From assembly GCF_020911725.1 (NCBI RefSeq), contig NZ_CP076620.1:2803001-2867000 (forward strand): a stretch of 64,000 nucleotides of DNA, written 5' to 3'. The translations under genes were made by a program, and so were the position numbers. Below the pieces are notes generated by a model, which did not search any database, was not told the origin of the DNA, and saw nothing but the letters and a program-made list of their open reading frames with translations. Every line of letters starts with the position of its first letter. Position 1 is the first letter of the stretch. The DNA comes from Clostridium cadaveris. GTDB lineage: Bacteria > Bacillota > Clostridia > Clostridiales > Clostridiaceae. Below are positions 10,298 to 19,275 of the stretch, one piece after another.

Positions 10298-10930
10298 AAT
10301 CTTATATTTTTTTAAATTCAGCTATATATATCAATTTACATAGGATTTCCCAATATTTAATAGTCAATAATCTTTCTAGCTTTATTTTCTTCCATTTTTC
10401 TATCATATTAAATACTATGAGTCTTATTAATGCATTTGTCTGAAATGTATCAATTTATTCATTTACGAAACTGATTACCAGAAAATGTTTTCACGAAGTC
10501 TTTTTATAATACTTTCAATAAATATCACTGCTATTTTTATCAAATTAATTTTTTATATTTTCTATATATCTGAAAAATGAAGGTTTTAACTGTAAATTAT
10601 TCATGAAAAATTTATTTTTATTTTTATTTTTTTCTTATTCTTCTATCTGTATACGTTATATCTCAAGCTATACAGTTATAATTACTTTTTTATAAGTTAC
10701 TGTCCATTTCATTATCACTTGAAAGATTATATATTTTTTCCATCTTTTTTACATGACTACAATATTGTCTTCAACTTATTTTATGCATTTTAAAATTTTA
10801 TAAACCCAAAATTTTAAATCTCCCGATAAAAATCAAAAGATTTAAAATTTTATTTTTTCACTCTTTATTTTGTACAAAGATTTTTATATTCTAATATACT
10901 CTCTTTCTTAATCCTAGAGCAATAATATTC
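10298..10930. other. Non-coding AT-rich gap between atpI and thlA
   Basis: About 630 nt with no credible reading frame on either strand. Besides the atp promoter at its left edge, it holds one perfect 14-bp inverted repeat (see 10808-10851). I saw no tRNA-like or riboswitch-like structure. Confidence 0.6.
10808..10860 (+). repeat. Perfect inverted repeat with plus-strand T-tract
   Basis: Arms AAAATTTTAAATCT (10808-10821) and AGATTTAAAATTTT (10838-10851) enclose a 16-nt loop, followed on the plus strand by ATTTTTTC. It looks like a plus-strand terminator, yet no plus-strand gene precedes it. It may be an orphan structure or end an unrecognised RNA. Confidence 0.45.
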
Positions 10931-10939
10931 ATTACAATA

Positions 10940-10975
10940 AAAATAAGCGAGAGTAGTACTCTCACTTATTTTTAT
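10940..10975 (-). terminator. Terminator of thlA
   Basis: AATAAGTGAGAGT and its near-complement ACTCTCGCTTATT form a 13-bp stem (one G-U pair), followed in the minus direction by TTTATT, 29 nt after the thlA stop. Confidence 0.88.
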
Positions 10976-11003
10976 ATAAGACTTATAAAATTTTATCTAT
11001 ATA

Positions 11004-12188
11004 TTAGCACTTTTCTACTATTACAGCAGTTCCCATTCCTCCACCTATGCAAAGAGTTGCTAAACCTTTTTTAGCATCTTCTCTCTTTAACATTTCATGG
11101 ATTAAAGAAACTAATATTCTAGCTCCTGAAGCTCCAATTGGGTGTCCTAATGCTATAGCACCTCCGTTAACATTAACTTTTTCTAGATCAAAATGTAAAT
11201 CTCTTGATACAGCTATGCTTTGAGATGCAAAAGCTTCATTTGCTTCTACTAAATCTAAATCTTCTACATTTAGGTTAGCTTTTTCTAAAGCTTTCTTTGT
11301 AGCATGGAATGGTCCATATCCCATTATCTTTGGATCTAATCCTTTTGATCCATAAGATACTATTTTAACTAATGGCTTAACGCCTAATTCTTTAGCCTTT
11401 TCAGCAGACATTACAACTAATGCAGCAGCTCCGTCATTTAATCCTGAAGCGTTACCAGCTGTAACTGTACCATCTTTTTTGAATGCTGGTCTAAGCTTAG
11501 CTAATTTTTCAGTTGTTGTTCCAAATTTAGGATGCTCATCAGTATCAAATACTATTGGATCTCCTTTTCTTTGAGGTATAACAACTGGAACTATTTCATC
11601 CTTAAATCTTCCTGATTTTATTGCTGCTTCAGCTTTTTGTTGAGATTTTGCAGCAAATGCATCTTGTTCTTCTCTAGTTATATTCCATTGGTCAGCTATA
11701 TTTTCAGCAGTTATTCCCATGTGATAGTCATTGAATGCTTCCCATAGACCATCTTTTACCATTTCATCAACCATTTTTCCATCATTCATTCTTTGTCCCC
11801 ATCTTGCGTTATCTAAAACGTATGGAGCTCTTGACATATTTTCCATTCCACCTGCAACTATAACATCAGCATCTCCTGCTAATATCATTTGGCAAGCAAG
11901 GCTTACTGCTCTTAATCCTGATCCACAAACTTTATTTATTGTCATTGCTGGAACTTCTTCTGGTAGACCAGCTTTTACAGTTGCTTGTCTAGCTGTGTTT
12001 TGTCCTAATCCTGCTTGAAGAACATTTCCCATTACAACTTCATCAACTTCACTTGCATTTACACCAGCTTTTGCTAAAGCTTCTTTTATTACTAAAGCTC
12101 CTAAATCAACTGCTGGAGTTGATTTTAACGTTCCTCCAAATGTTCCTAACGCTGTTCTTACAGCACTTGCTATAACTACTTCTTTCAT
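11004..12188 (-). CDS. thlA: Acetyl-CoA acetyltransferase (thiolase)
   Basis: Condenses two acetyl-CoA to acetoacetyl-CoA, the entry step to butyryl-CoA and butyrate; the reverse reaction serves ketogenic breakdown. The 394-residue protein shows the acylated nucleophile Cys88 in [10 protein letters not shown], the substrate loop [11 protein letters not shown], the catalytic His near 350 in [16 protein letters not shown], and the second Cys380 in [11 protein letters not shown]. It is monocistronic, with its own promoter at 12244-12272 and a terminator at 10940-10975. Codon choice is strongly biased, consistent with high expression. Confidence 0.96.
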   Translation of the reverse strand: MKEVVIASAVRTALGTFGGTLKSTPAVDLGALVIKEALAKAGVNASEVDEVVMGNVLQAGLGQNTARQATVKAGLPEEVPAMTINKVCGSGLRAVSLACQMILAGDADVIVAGGMENMSRAPYVLDNARWGQRMNDGKMVDEMVKDGLWEAFNDYHMGITAENIADQWNITREEQDAFAAKSQQKAEAAIKSGRFKDEIVPVVIPQRKGDPIVFDTDEHPKFGTTTEKLAKLRPAFKKDGTVTAGNASGLNDGAAALVVMSAEKAKELGVKPLVKIVSYGSKGLDPKIMGYGPFHATKKALEKANLNVEDLDLVEANEAFASQSIAVSRDLHFDLEKVNVNGGAIALGHPIGASGARILVSLIHEMLKREDAKKGLATLCIGGGMGTAVIVEKC

Positions 12189-12243
12189 AACTTGGACCCC
12201 CCTATTTATATATATGTAATTGATAAATTATTAACATACTTGT

Positions 12244-12272
12244 ATTATATATTTTTTTTATAAATACTTCAA
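12244..12272 (-). promoter_or_regulatory. thlA promoter
   Basis: TTGAAG (12267-12272), a 17-bp spacer and TATAAT (12244-12249) on the minus strand, with transcription starting near 12237. This leaves about 50 nt of leader containing a strong AGGGGGG ribosome site. Confidence 0.8.
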
Positions 12273-12307
12273 GGGAATTATGTAAATTTACAAAAAACTT
12301 AATTAAT

Positions 12308-13462
12308 TTATTTTATTTTAAACTCTTCAATAATTCTATCGGTCATTTTATAGTATTTTAGTATTGAATCAACAATTCTCTTTGAGGCCATACCATCTCC
12401 ATATGGGTTTATAGCCTTGCTCATATTCTTATAAGCCTCTGTATCCATTAATAGCTTGTTAGCTTCTTCACATATTCTATCAAAATCCGTACCTAATAAT
12501 TTTACAGTTCCTGCTTCTACAGCTTCTGGTCTTTCTGTAACATCTCTTAAAACTAAAACAGGTTTTCCTAGATGAGGCGCTTCCTCTTGTAATCCTCCTG
12601 AATCTGTCATAACCATAAAGCATTTATTCATAAGATTGTGAGTCTCTTTTGTATCAAGTGGGGATAAAAGATGTACTCTCTCCATATTATCTAAATATTT
12701 ACAAACTACATCTTTAACTATTGGATTTAAGTGGACAAGATAAACAAGCTCTACATCTTCATTAGTTTCAACTATATTCTTTAGAGCCTTACATATATTT
12801 TCTATGCCTTCTCCCCAGTTTTCTCTTCTATGGGCTGTTACCATTATTACTTTTTTATTTTCAAAATCTATATTATTAAGCTCTTCTGTATCAAATTTAT
12901 AATTATCTTCTACTGTAAACTCCATAGCATCTATTACTGTGTTTCCTGTTATGATAACTTGATCTTCACTTACACCTTCTCTTAAAAGGTTTGCTTTAGA
13001 TCCTAGCGTTGGAGCAAAGTGTAAATCAGCTATAGCTCCAGTAAGCTTTCTATTCATCTCTTCTGGAAATGGGAAATATTTATCAAATGTTCTAAGTCCG
13101 GCTTCCACATGCCCAACCTTAATTTGTTTATAAAATGCTGATAAAGCTCCCGCAAATGTTGTTGTAGTATCTCCATGAACTAATATCATATCAGGTTCAA
13201 CATCATCATATATTTTCTCTAGCCCATCTAGCACCCTATTAGTTATACCTGTTAAAGTCTGTTTTGTCTGCATTATGTTTAAATCATATTGAGGTGTTAT
13301 CTCAAAAAGATCTAAAACTTGGTCAAGCATCTGCCTATGCTGAGCTGTCACGCATACTATCGACTCTATTTCATCTCTGCTTTCTAATTCTTTAACTAAT
13401 GGAGCCATCTTGATAGCTTCTGGTCTAGTTCCAAATATAGTCATAATCTTAATTTTTTCCAT
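12308..13462 (-). CDS. wecB: UDP-N-acetylglucosamine 2-epimerase (non-hydrolysing)
   Basis: Interconverts UDP-GlcNAc and UDP-ManNAc, the precursor of the ManNAc linkage unit of teichoic acid and related wall polymers. The 384-residue protein starts MEKIKIMTIFGTRPEAIKMAPL. It contains GHVEAGLRTFDKYFPFPEEMNR, VTAHRRENWGEGI and MTDSGGLQEEAPHLGKPVLVLRD, all diagnostic for the family (called MnaA in Bacillus). It lies 17 nt after tagO on the same strand, so linkage-unit precursor synthesis and use are encoded together. Confidence 0.95.
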   Translation of the reverse strand: MEKIKIMTIFGTRPEAIKMAPLVKELESRDEIESIVCVTAQHRQMLDQVLDLFEITPQYDLNIMQTKQTLTGITNRVLDGLEKIYDDVEPDMILVHGDTTTTFAGALSAFYKQIKVGHVEAGLRTFDKYFPFPEEMNRKLTGAIADLHFAPTLGSKANLLREGVSEDQVIITGNTVIDAMEFTVEDNYKFDTEELNNIDFENKKVIMVTAHRRENWGEGIENICKALKNIVETNEDVELVYLVHLNPIVKDVVCKYLDNMERVHLLSPLDTKETHNLMNKCFMVMTDSGGLQEEAPHLGKPVLVLRDVTERPEAVEAGTVKLLGTDFDRICEEANKLLMDTEAYKNMSKAINPYGDGMASKRIVDSILKYYKMTDRIIEEFKIK

Positions 13463-13479
13463 TATTTTCTCTCCTAACG

Positions 13480-14508
13480 CTAAATACTTTTCTTAAAAAA
13501 TCCCATTTTCCACGCTACTCCAGCAATTAATACTATAACCGAAACTAATAAGAAATAAGCTTTTTTCGTACTTATTTCCATAGCCAGTATAGCAATTGCT
13601 CCAAGGCAAGCACTTATTAAATACATTATTATAACACTCTGCCTTTGGCTGAGTCCCAAATCTAATAATCTATGGTGCAAATGTCCTCTATCAGCTTCCA
13701 TTATAGATTTACCATTTACCTTTCTTCTTATAACAGCAAATAAAGTATCATAAATAGGAAGTCCTAAAGCTAATATTGGTACTACTATTACAAACGTAGT
13801 AGCTGACTTAACCGCTCCTTCCATAGATATAGCAGCAAGAAGAAATCCTAAAAGCTGTGACCCTGTATCGCCCATAAATATTGACGCAGGGTTAAAATTA
13901 TGTGGCAAAAATCCTAGTATTGATCCAGCTAATATAGCTGTAAGTGTGGCAACACTATTTCTTTCAGCCAATATTGCAACCATGTATATAGTTACTGATG
14001 CTATAAAACCAACTCCTGCTGCAAGCCCGTCAAGCCCATCAATTAGATTTAGAGCATTAGTAATTCCTACAACCCATATTATGGTCATTGGAATCGCAAA
14101 TATATTTATATTTATAAATCCATCACTCAAAGATGAAAAAGGATTTGTTATTGAATTTATGTATATGCCATGAAATATAAGAATCACAGCTGCAAGCACT
14201 TGAAATGCAAGTTTGCTCTTTGGCTTTAAATCCATGACATCATCTAATATTCCACCTATCACAATTACAGTGGCTCCTATTATTATTCCTCTCTCCGTTG
14301 TAGTTATCGCTCTCTTGCTTATCACAAGCCCAAAAACAAAAGCTATAAAAATAGCAAATCCACCCATTCTAGGCATCGGCTTATTATGAATCTTTCTCGC
14401 TTCTTTAGGTACATCTACAGCTCCTATTTTAAAAGCTAATTTCCTCACAAAAGGAGTTACGCCTAAAGATATAAGAAAAGATATAACAGCTAGTTTTATA
14501 TCACCCAT
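13480..14508 (-). CDS. tagO: UDP-GlcNAc:undecaprenyl-phosphate GlcNAc-1-phosphate transferase
   Basis: Integral membrane enzyme that loads GlcNAc-1-P onto undecaprenyl phosphate, starting assembly of wall teichoic acid or similar polymers. The 342-residue protein has about ten membrane helices and WecA/MraY-family motifs: KIHNKPMPRMGGFAIF near residue 40, GGILDDVMDLKPKSKL, NALNLIDGLDGLAAGV with catalytic Asp residues, NPASIFMGDTGSQLLGF, and the His loop DRGHLHHRLLDLGLSQRQ. The His loop favours WecA/TagO over MraY. It is followed by the UDP-GlcNAc 2-epimerase gene. Confidence 0.93.
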   Translation of the reverse strand: MGDIKLAVISFLISLGVTPFVRKLAFKIGAVDVPKEARKIHNKPMPRMGGFAIFIAFVFGLVISKRAITTTERGIIIGATVIVIGGILDDVMDLKPKSKLAFQVLAAVILIFHGIYINSITNPFSSLSDGFININIFAIPMTIIWVVGITNALNLIDGLDGLAAGVGFIASVTIYMVAILAERNSVATLTAILAGSILGFLPHNFNPASIFMGDTGSQLLGFLLAAISMEGAVKSATTFVIVVPILALGLPIYDTLFAVIRRKVNGKSIMEADRGHLHHRLLDLGLSQRQSVIIMYLISACLGAIAILAMEISTKKAYFLLVSVIVLIAGVAWKMGFFKKSI

Positions 14509-14534
14509 ATATATTCTTCCTATCTAAATTTATT

Positions 14535-15023
14535 TTAGTATCCCGTAATCATGTCTAAAGAATCATCTTCTCTTATCCAATCTTCTACATCTATTATATT
14601 ATACTTATCTCCACTTACTCTTACTATGACCTGCTTAATTCCTGAATTTATGATAAGCCTCTTACACATAGCACATGAATTGGCATCTTCCACAAGCTTT
14701 CCTGTACCGCAATCCTTTCCTACTAAATATAAAGTAGCTCCTATCATATTCTTTCTAGCAGCACTTATAATTGCATTTGCTTCACTATGAACACTTCTAC
14801 ATAATTCGTAGTGGGTACCCCTTGGTACTTTAAACTTTTCTCTTATGCACATATTTAGATCTATACAGTTTTTTCTTCCTCTAGGTGCTCCTGTATATCC
14901 AGTTGATATAATTTCATCATTATTTACTATTATTGACCCATAATTTCTTCTTAAACATGTTCCTCTTTCTAAAACAGTTTGAGCTATATCTAAATAATAA
15001 TTATGTTTATCTCTTCTATCCAT
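14535..15023 (-). CDS. comEB: dCMP deaminase, ComEB-like
   Basis: Zinc-dependent deaminase converting dCMP to dUMP for thymidylate synthesis. The 162-residue product carries the cytidine-deaminase zinc motif: HSEANAI with the His ligand and proton-shuttling Glu, and SCAMCKRL in place of PCxxC, with both Cys ligands present. The Ser replacing the usual Pro before the first Cys is a minor variation. A second Cys/His-rich stretch (CIDLNMCIRE, ELCRSVH) fits the regulatory zinc site of this family. It lies 26 nt before tagO. Confidence 0.9.
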   Translation of the reverse strand: MDRRDKHNYYLDIAQTVLERGTCLRRNYGSIIVNNDEIISTGYTGAPRGRKNCIDLNMCIREKFKVPRGTHYELCRSVHSEANAIISAARKNMIGATLYLVGKDCGTGKLVEDANSCAMCKRLIINSGIKQVIVRVSGDKYNIIDVEDWIREDDSLDMITGY

Positions 15024-15102
15024 ATATCCCTAAAATCTCCTTTTATCTCGATACATTTACTTAAACACCTAAATTATACCCTAAATCCCCCTGTAAGTAA
15101 AT

Positions 15103-15140
15103 AAAAGGGCTGTAGAACCCTTGGTCTCTACAGCCTTTTT
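15103..15140 (-). terminator. Terminator after upp
   Basis: AAAAGGCTGTAGA and TCTACAGCCCTTTT pair as a long GC-containing stem, followed in the minus direction by an A/T-rich tract, 22 nt past the upp stop. It closes the long run of genes beginning near tdk. Confidence 0.9.
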
Positions 15141-15162
15141 AAGAAAGTTTTAATTTTAAGTT

Positions 15163-15792
15163 TTACTTTGTTCCGAATAACCTATCTCCTGCATCTCCAA
15201 GACCTGGAACTATATACCCATTCTCATTAAGCTTTTCATCAACAGAAGCAGTATATACATCTACATCTGGATGTACATCCATAACAGCTTTTAATCCTTC
15301 TGGCGCTGCTATAAGCACCATTAATTTTATATTTCTTGCTCCTCTTTTCTTAAGAAGTGTTATAGCATCAGCAGCAGATCCACCTGTAGCAAGCATTGGA
15401 TCTACAACTATAACATCTCTTTCTTCTATATCCTGAGGTAATTTGCAGAAATACTCAACTGGTTGTAAAGTTTCTTCATCTCTATATAATCCTATATGTC
15501 CAACCTTAGCAGCTGGTATTAGATTTAACATTCCATCCACCATTCCAAGTCCAGCTCTCAATATTGGAACTATAGCCATTTTCTTACCTGCTAAAGTTTT
15601 ACATGTAGTTTGACAGATAGGAGTTTCTATTTCTATATCCGTAGTTTGTACATCTCTAGTAACTTCATATGCCATAAGCATAGCAACTTCGCTTACAAGA
15701 TCTCTAAAATCCTTAGATCCAGTGTTCTTATCTCTTATAAAAGATAATTTGTGTAGTATTAGTGGGTGTGATATTTGTATAACTTTTCTCAT
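15163..15792 (-). CDS. upp: Uracil phosphoribosyltransferase
   Basis: Salvages uracil to UMP with PRPP. From the ATG at 15790-15792 the protein is 209 residues, the usual UPRT length. It carries the PRPP-binding loop [15 protein letters not shown], the [14 protein letters not shown] block, and the C-terminal uracil-binding [21 protein letters not shown]. The in-frame GTG three codons upstream is part of the AGGAGTG ribosome site and is not used as the start. The rpiB stop codon TAG overlaps this ribosome site, indicating translational coupling. Confidence 0.96.
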   Translation of the reverse strand: MRKVIQISHPLILHKLSFIRDKNTGSKDFRDLVSEVAMLMAYEVTRDVQTTDIEIETPICQTTCKTLAGKKMAIVPILRAGLGMVDGMLNLIPAAKVGHIGLYRDEETLQPVEYFCKLPQDIEERDVIVVDPMLATGGSAADAITLLKKRGARNIKLMVLIAAPEGLKAVMDVHPDVDVYTASVDEKLNENGYIVPGLGDAGDRLFGTK

Positions 15793-15803
15793 TCTATTCA
15801 CTC

Positions 15804-16253
15804 CTATTTCTTATATTTATTTTCTATTGCTGATATTTTATCTATTCTTCTTTGATGTCTATCTCCTTCAAAAGAAGAATTTAAAAATGTATCTACTATA
15901 TCTAATGCAAGTCCAGGACCAACTACTCTTTGACCCATTGTTAAGATATTTGCATTATTGTGCTGTCTAGTTGCATGAGCACTAAATGTATCACTGCATA
16001 AAGCTGCTCTAACTCCTGGAATTTTATTTGCAGCTATACCTATTCCTATACCAGTACCACAAATTAATATTCCAAGTTCAAATTCTTTTGCTACTACTTT
16101 CTCGCCAACACATGCTGCTATGTCTGGATAGTCACAAGATTCCTCACTATATGTACCAAAATCCTCAAATTCTATACCTTTTTGAGAAAGATGCTTTTTT
16201 ACTTCCTCCTTTAATTGAAATCCACCGTGGTCGCATCCTATTGCTATTTTCAT
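15804..16253 (-). CDS. rpiB: Ribose-5-phosphate isomerase B
   Basis: Interconverts ribose-5-phosphate and ribulose-5-phosphate in the pentose phosphate pathway, supplying PRPP for the adjacent upp. The 149-residue product has the LacAB/RpiB signature: [16 protein letters not shown], the catalytic Cys in [17 protein letters not shown], and [15 protein letters not shown]. Of the family alternatives (RpiB, galactose-6-P isomerase LacAB), the stand-alone single subunit and neighbouring nucleotide salvage favour RpiB. It overlaps the upp ribosome site. Confidence 0.93.
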   Translation of the reverse strand: MKIAIGCDHGGFQLKEEVKKHLSQKGIEFEDFGTYSEESCDYPDIAACVGEKVVAKEFELGILICGTGIGIGIAANKIPGVRAALCSDTFSAHATRQHNNANILTMGQRVVGPGLALDIVDTFLNSSFEGDRHQRRIDKISAIENKYKK

Positions 16254-16294
16254 AGTAATACCTCCAATTTGTTTATATTTTTTTGATTATTGCA

Positions 16295-16337
16295 AAAAAG
16301 AAGATAGTAGTATACTTAAATACTCATATCTTCTTTT
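16295..16337 (-). terminator. Terminator-like hairpin overlapping the ywlE stop
   Basis: AAAAGAAGATA and TATCTTCTTTT pair (inner arms GTAT/ATAC) with T-rich sequence following in the minus direction. The upstream arm encodes the last ywlE codons. It may attenuate transcription into rpiB-upp. Confidence 0.6.
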
Positions 16338-16768
16338 AATTTTGTTAACAGTAACTCTATTTTCTTTTCTAACTCTTTGTAAGTCTCTCCATATAAGAAA
16401 ATATCCCCACCGTAAGGGTCTATAATATCACCCTCTGCTCCAATAAAGTCGCTTAGGGTGTAAATGCACTCTGCTTTTTCAGAAAAATTATTTTTTAGAA
16501 TATTTCTAATATATTGAGTCATTGTCAAAATCAAGTCACAAGAATTTATAGTTTCTTTCGTAAGCTGAACAGAAACTCTTTTGCTTATATCTATATCTAG
16601 ATTTTTAAAAACTATATAAGAAGAATTTTTAGATGTAACACTATATGGGACTACAGAGATACCTGCCGAAATAGCTTCTACGCCTTCTATTTGACACTTT
16701 TTATTAAATATAGCTTCTGCTATAGGACTTCTACAAGTGTTTCCTGTGCATACAAATAGTATTTTCAT
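16316..16768 (-). CDS. ywlE: Low-molecular-weight phosphatase, probable protein arginine phosphatase
   Basis: The 150-residue protein has the P-loop CTGNTCRSP at residues 7-15 with catalytic Cys7 and Arg13, and the general-acid DPYGG near residue 115. In Bacillus/Geobacillus YwlE the Thr at the fifth P-loop position (here Thr11) discriminates arginine phosphate from phosphotyrosine, so arginine phosphatase activity is predicted. McsB, the arginine kinase it would oppose, is not in this window. The gene lies directly after tsaC, as ywlE follows ywlC in Bacillus. Confidence 0.85.
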   Translation of the reverse strand: MKILFVCTGNTCRSPIAEAIFNKKCQIEGVEAISAGISVVPYSVTSKNSSYIVFKNLDIDISKRVSVQLTKETINSCDLILTMTQYIRNILKNNFSEKAECIYTLSDFIGAEGDIIDPYGGDIFLYGETYKELEKKIELLLTKLKEDMSI

Positions 16769-16780
16769 CTTTACCTCCTT

Positions 16781-17833
16781 CTATACTCTTACAATATTAA
16801 AACCCGCAGCCTTTCTTAACCTATTCATTATGGCTACCCCAATTCCTCTTTCTTCAAAGGATTCTGATAATATTATATCAACATCTAAATCATCAAGATG
16901 TCTTAACGCTTCAAATAAGTTTGATGCTATTTCCTGCATATTATCCAAACTTCCTAGAGAAAGTACAATGCCGTCTTTATAACGACTTTTTGTCTCATCA
17001 CAAGCAAGTATTCCTACCTTCTTGTTATCATCTATATAATTTTGCAACATTTCATTAATTTTTGCAACAGTTTGTTCTACATTTCCTTCTATAATTTTTA
17101 ATGGTGCTTTAGGTGCATAATGCCTGTACTTCATTCCTGGAGCCTTAGGCTTTAAATCTTTACTTGGTTTTTGCATAATTGCCTTATCCATATAAATATC
17201 AATATCAACTTCCCTAAGCTGTTCTAAAGTTATTCCTCCTGGTCTTAATACACAAGGAGGTTCTACAGTACAGTCAACTATAGTTGATTCAACTCCAATT
17301 TCACTACATGGTCCACCTAATATCCCTTCAACTCTTCCTTCTAAGTCCTCTATACATCTTTCCACATCCGTAGGACTAGGTCTTCCTGAAATATTAGCAG
17401 AAGGTGCTGCTATAGGTACTCCTGATTCTTTTATAAGCGCTAGCGCTATTTTGTTTTTAGGCATCCTTATTCCTATAGTCTTAAGACCTGCACTAGTCAC
17501 ATCAGGTATACTTTCTTTTTTATTCAAAATTATAGTAATAGGACCAGGAAAAAATTTGTTCATTAGTTTTTTTGCTACATCTGATATATCATACACTAAA
17601 TTTTCTAATTCATCAACACTTTGAATATGAACTATCAAAGGATTGTCTTGAGGTCTTCCTTTTGCTATAAAAATTTTTTTTACAGCTTCTTCATCAAAAG
17701 CATTGGCTCCAAGTCCATAAACAGTTTCTGTTGGAAATGCAACAACGCCTCCACGCCTTATTATTGCTGCTGCCTTTTTTACTTTTGACATATCTATGTT
17801 CTTTTCATCAATAACAGCTATCTCCGTTTTCAA
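16781..17833 (-). CDS. ywlC: L-threonylcarbamoyladenylate synthase (TsaC/Sua5 type)
   Basis: Makes threonylcarbamoyl-AMP from threonine, bicarbonate and ATP for the universal tRNA t6A37 modification. The protein is 350 residues: a YrdC domain (about 10-210, with GGVVAFPTETVYGLGANA and KGRPQDNPLIVHI) plus the C-terminal Sua5 domain (about 230-345), so it is the long Sua5 form. The linker carries the conserved SPGM-like sequence (here APGMKYRHYAPKAPL). I place the start at TTG (17831-17833), with AAGGAGG 8 nt upstream. The GTG at 17857 lacks a site and overlaps the transporter stop. Confidence 0.93.
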   Translation of the reverse strand: MKTEIAVIDEKNIDMSKVKKAAAIIRRGGVVAFPTETVYGLGANAFDEEAVKKIFIAKGRPQDNPLIVHIQSVDELENLVYDISDVAKKLMNKFFPGPITIILNKKESIPDVTSAGLKTIGIRMPKNKIALALIKESGVPIAAPSANISGRPSPTDVERCIEDLEGRVEGILGGPCSEIGVESTIVDCTVEPPCVLRPGGITLEQLREVDIDIYMDKAIMQKPSKDLKPKAPGMKYRHYAPKAPLKIIEGNVEQTVAKINEMLQNYIDDNKKVGILACDETKSRYKDGIVLSLGSLDNMQEIASNLFEALRHLDDLDVDIILSESFEERGIGVAIMNRLRKAAGFNIVRV

Positions 17834-17853
17834 CTTTAAATCCTCCTTGTAAA

Positions 17854-18570
17854 TCACATAACATTCATCATTATAAGTCCTAGCGTTACCCCAACTAACA
17901 AACTTACTGTATTTATAACATTACTTCCTAAATTGTTCGATTCCGGTATAAGTTCTCCAAATACTACATACATCATTATTCCAGAGGCTATAGACAGACA
18001 CATACCTAAAAATTTATCCGATATATTTCCAAGCCCTACTCCAAGTATAGCTCCAAAAGCAGTAGGAAGTGCAGTAATAAAAGCATACAAAAGAACTTTG
18101 GCAGGGCTCTTGTGAGCTGCCATAAGAGGTGTTGTCACAGCTAAACCTTCTGGTATATCATGAATAGCTATTATAAGACTCATCTTAAACCCTAAACTCT
18201 TTCCTGCTAAAAAACCGCATCCCATTATAACTCCCTCTGGAAAGTTATGTAACATAAGTCCTAATGATGTTATGAATGCTACTTTAACATAGGAGTTTGA
18301 AGCTCCATTGTCTGTAACCCTATCTATAGCATATATTATTACAATACCTATGATATAAAAGAATATCACATTACAAAATCCAGTTTTTTCCATAGCTTCT
18401 GGTATTAAATCAAAGGCTACTACAGACAGCATTAATCCTCCTGCAAACCCCATAGATCCACCAATAAACTTTTGGCTTGGATTCTTAACGAACACACCTA
18501 TAGAAGCACCTATCATAGTACCTATAAGAGATATTACAGAACTCACTATTATTATAAAAATAAGATTCAT
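17854..18570 (-). CDS. ZIP-family metal transporter
   Basis: Predicted importer of Zn2+ or other divalent metals. The 238-residue membrane protein has about eight helices. The metal-binding motifs are in helices 4 and 5: LMLHNFPEGVIMG and AIHDIPEGLAVTTP, each with the H-N/D-x-P-E-G core. The large His-rich loop of many ZIPs is absent, as is common in bacterial ZupT/GufA-type members. The substrate cannot be set from sequence. It ends just before ywlC, probably cotranscribed. Confidence 0.88.
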   Translation of the reverse strand: MNLIFIIIVSSVISLIGTMIGASIGVFVKNPSQKFIGGSMGFAGGLMLSVVAFDLIPEAMEKTGFCNVIFFYIIGIVIIYAIDRVTDNGASNSYVKVAFITSLGLMLHNFPEGVIMGCGFLAGKSLGFKMSLIIAIHDIPEGLAVTTPLMAAHKSPAKVLLYAFITALPTAFGAILGVGLGNISDKFLGMCLSIASGIMMYVVFGELIPESNNLGSNVINTVSLLVGVTLGLIMMNVM

Positions 18571-18623
18571 ACTCTCCCTCCTCCATTACTAAGTTTATTT
18601 ATGGAAGAAAGAAAATATAACTT

Positions 18624-19205
18624 TTATACCGCTCTAGCTTTTTTTATATTTTCTATTGCCTCATCTGTAAATACAGCTTTTACAGAACTCTTATATATTG
18701 TATCCAATAATATGTATTTTTTTAATCCACCTTTTTTAATGACTATATAATAAAAGTGTTTTTCAGGTTCTTTCCTTTTTAGTTTGAGATATTCATTACC
18801 TACATAAGGGTATCGTTTCAAAAATTCTTTTCCAATAAGCCTTATTTTTTTATTTCTAAACTTTAGCGTAGTGACTATTATTATTGAAAAATCATCTTCT
18901 TTATCTTCTGTATGCACTAATGCAACCTTATCACAAAAGATAACATAATTTTTTCTGATAAGCCCTACAGATATCTTAAGTTTATTATTACCGTACTCAA
19001 ACTCCAACCTTTCTTGATTCGCTCTTATAAACATGGACATAGCCACCAACAATTCTATGATCACCATATAAGATACTAAAAATAAGTTTTTGCGGAGTTC
19101 TGTTGCAAATAGTGCCGTAGGTAATATTAAAAAAATAAAGCTCATAGTAAGCATAAATATCTTGTAAGATCTCCTCTGCTTTCTTATGGCTTTATCAATA
19201 TTCAT
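18624..19205 (-). CDS. Conserved membrane protein of unknown function
   Basis: I do not recognise a named family. From the ATG at 19203-19205 (ribosome site GGTGGAG) the product is 193 residues: a basic N-terminus with KAIRKQRRSYK, two adjacent membrane helices (about 17-37 and 43-61), then a soluble domain of alternating beta strands rich in Lys/Arg. The layout (two helices plus a beta-rich cytoplasmic domain) resembles bacterial PH-like membrane proteins, but that is only an impression. A longer reading to 19262 has no ribosome site. It lies between prfA and the ZIP gene in a same-strand run. Confidence 0.75.
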   Translation of the reverse strand: MNIDKAIRKQRRSYKIFMLTMSFIFLILPTALFATELRKNLFLVSYMVIIELLVAMSMFIRANQERLEFEYGNNKLKISVGLIRKNYVIFCDKVALVHTEDKEDDFSIIIVTTLKFRNKKIRLIGKEFLKRYPYVGNEYLKLKRKEPEKHFYYIVIKKGGLKKYILLDTIYKSSVKAVFTDEAIENIKKARAV

Positions 19206-19275
19206 AGCTCCACCCCTGATAATATTTATATAAATATTAATGTAGCGAATGGGATCCCCCATTCACTAATTATTT

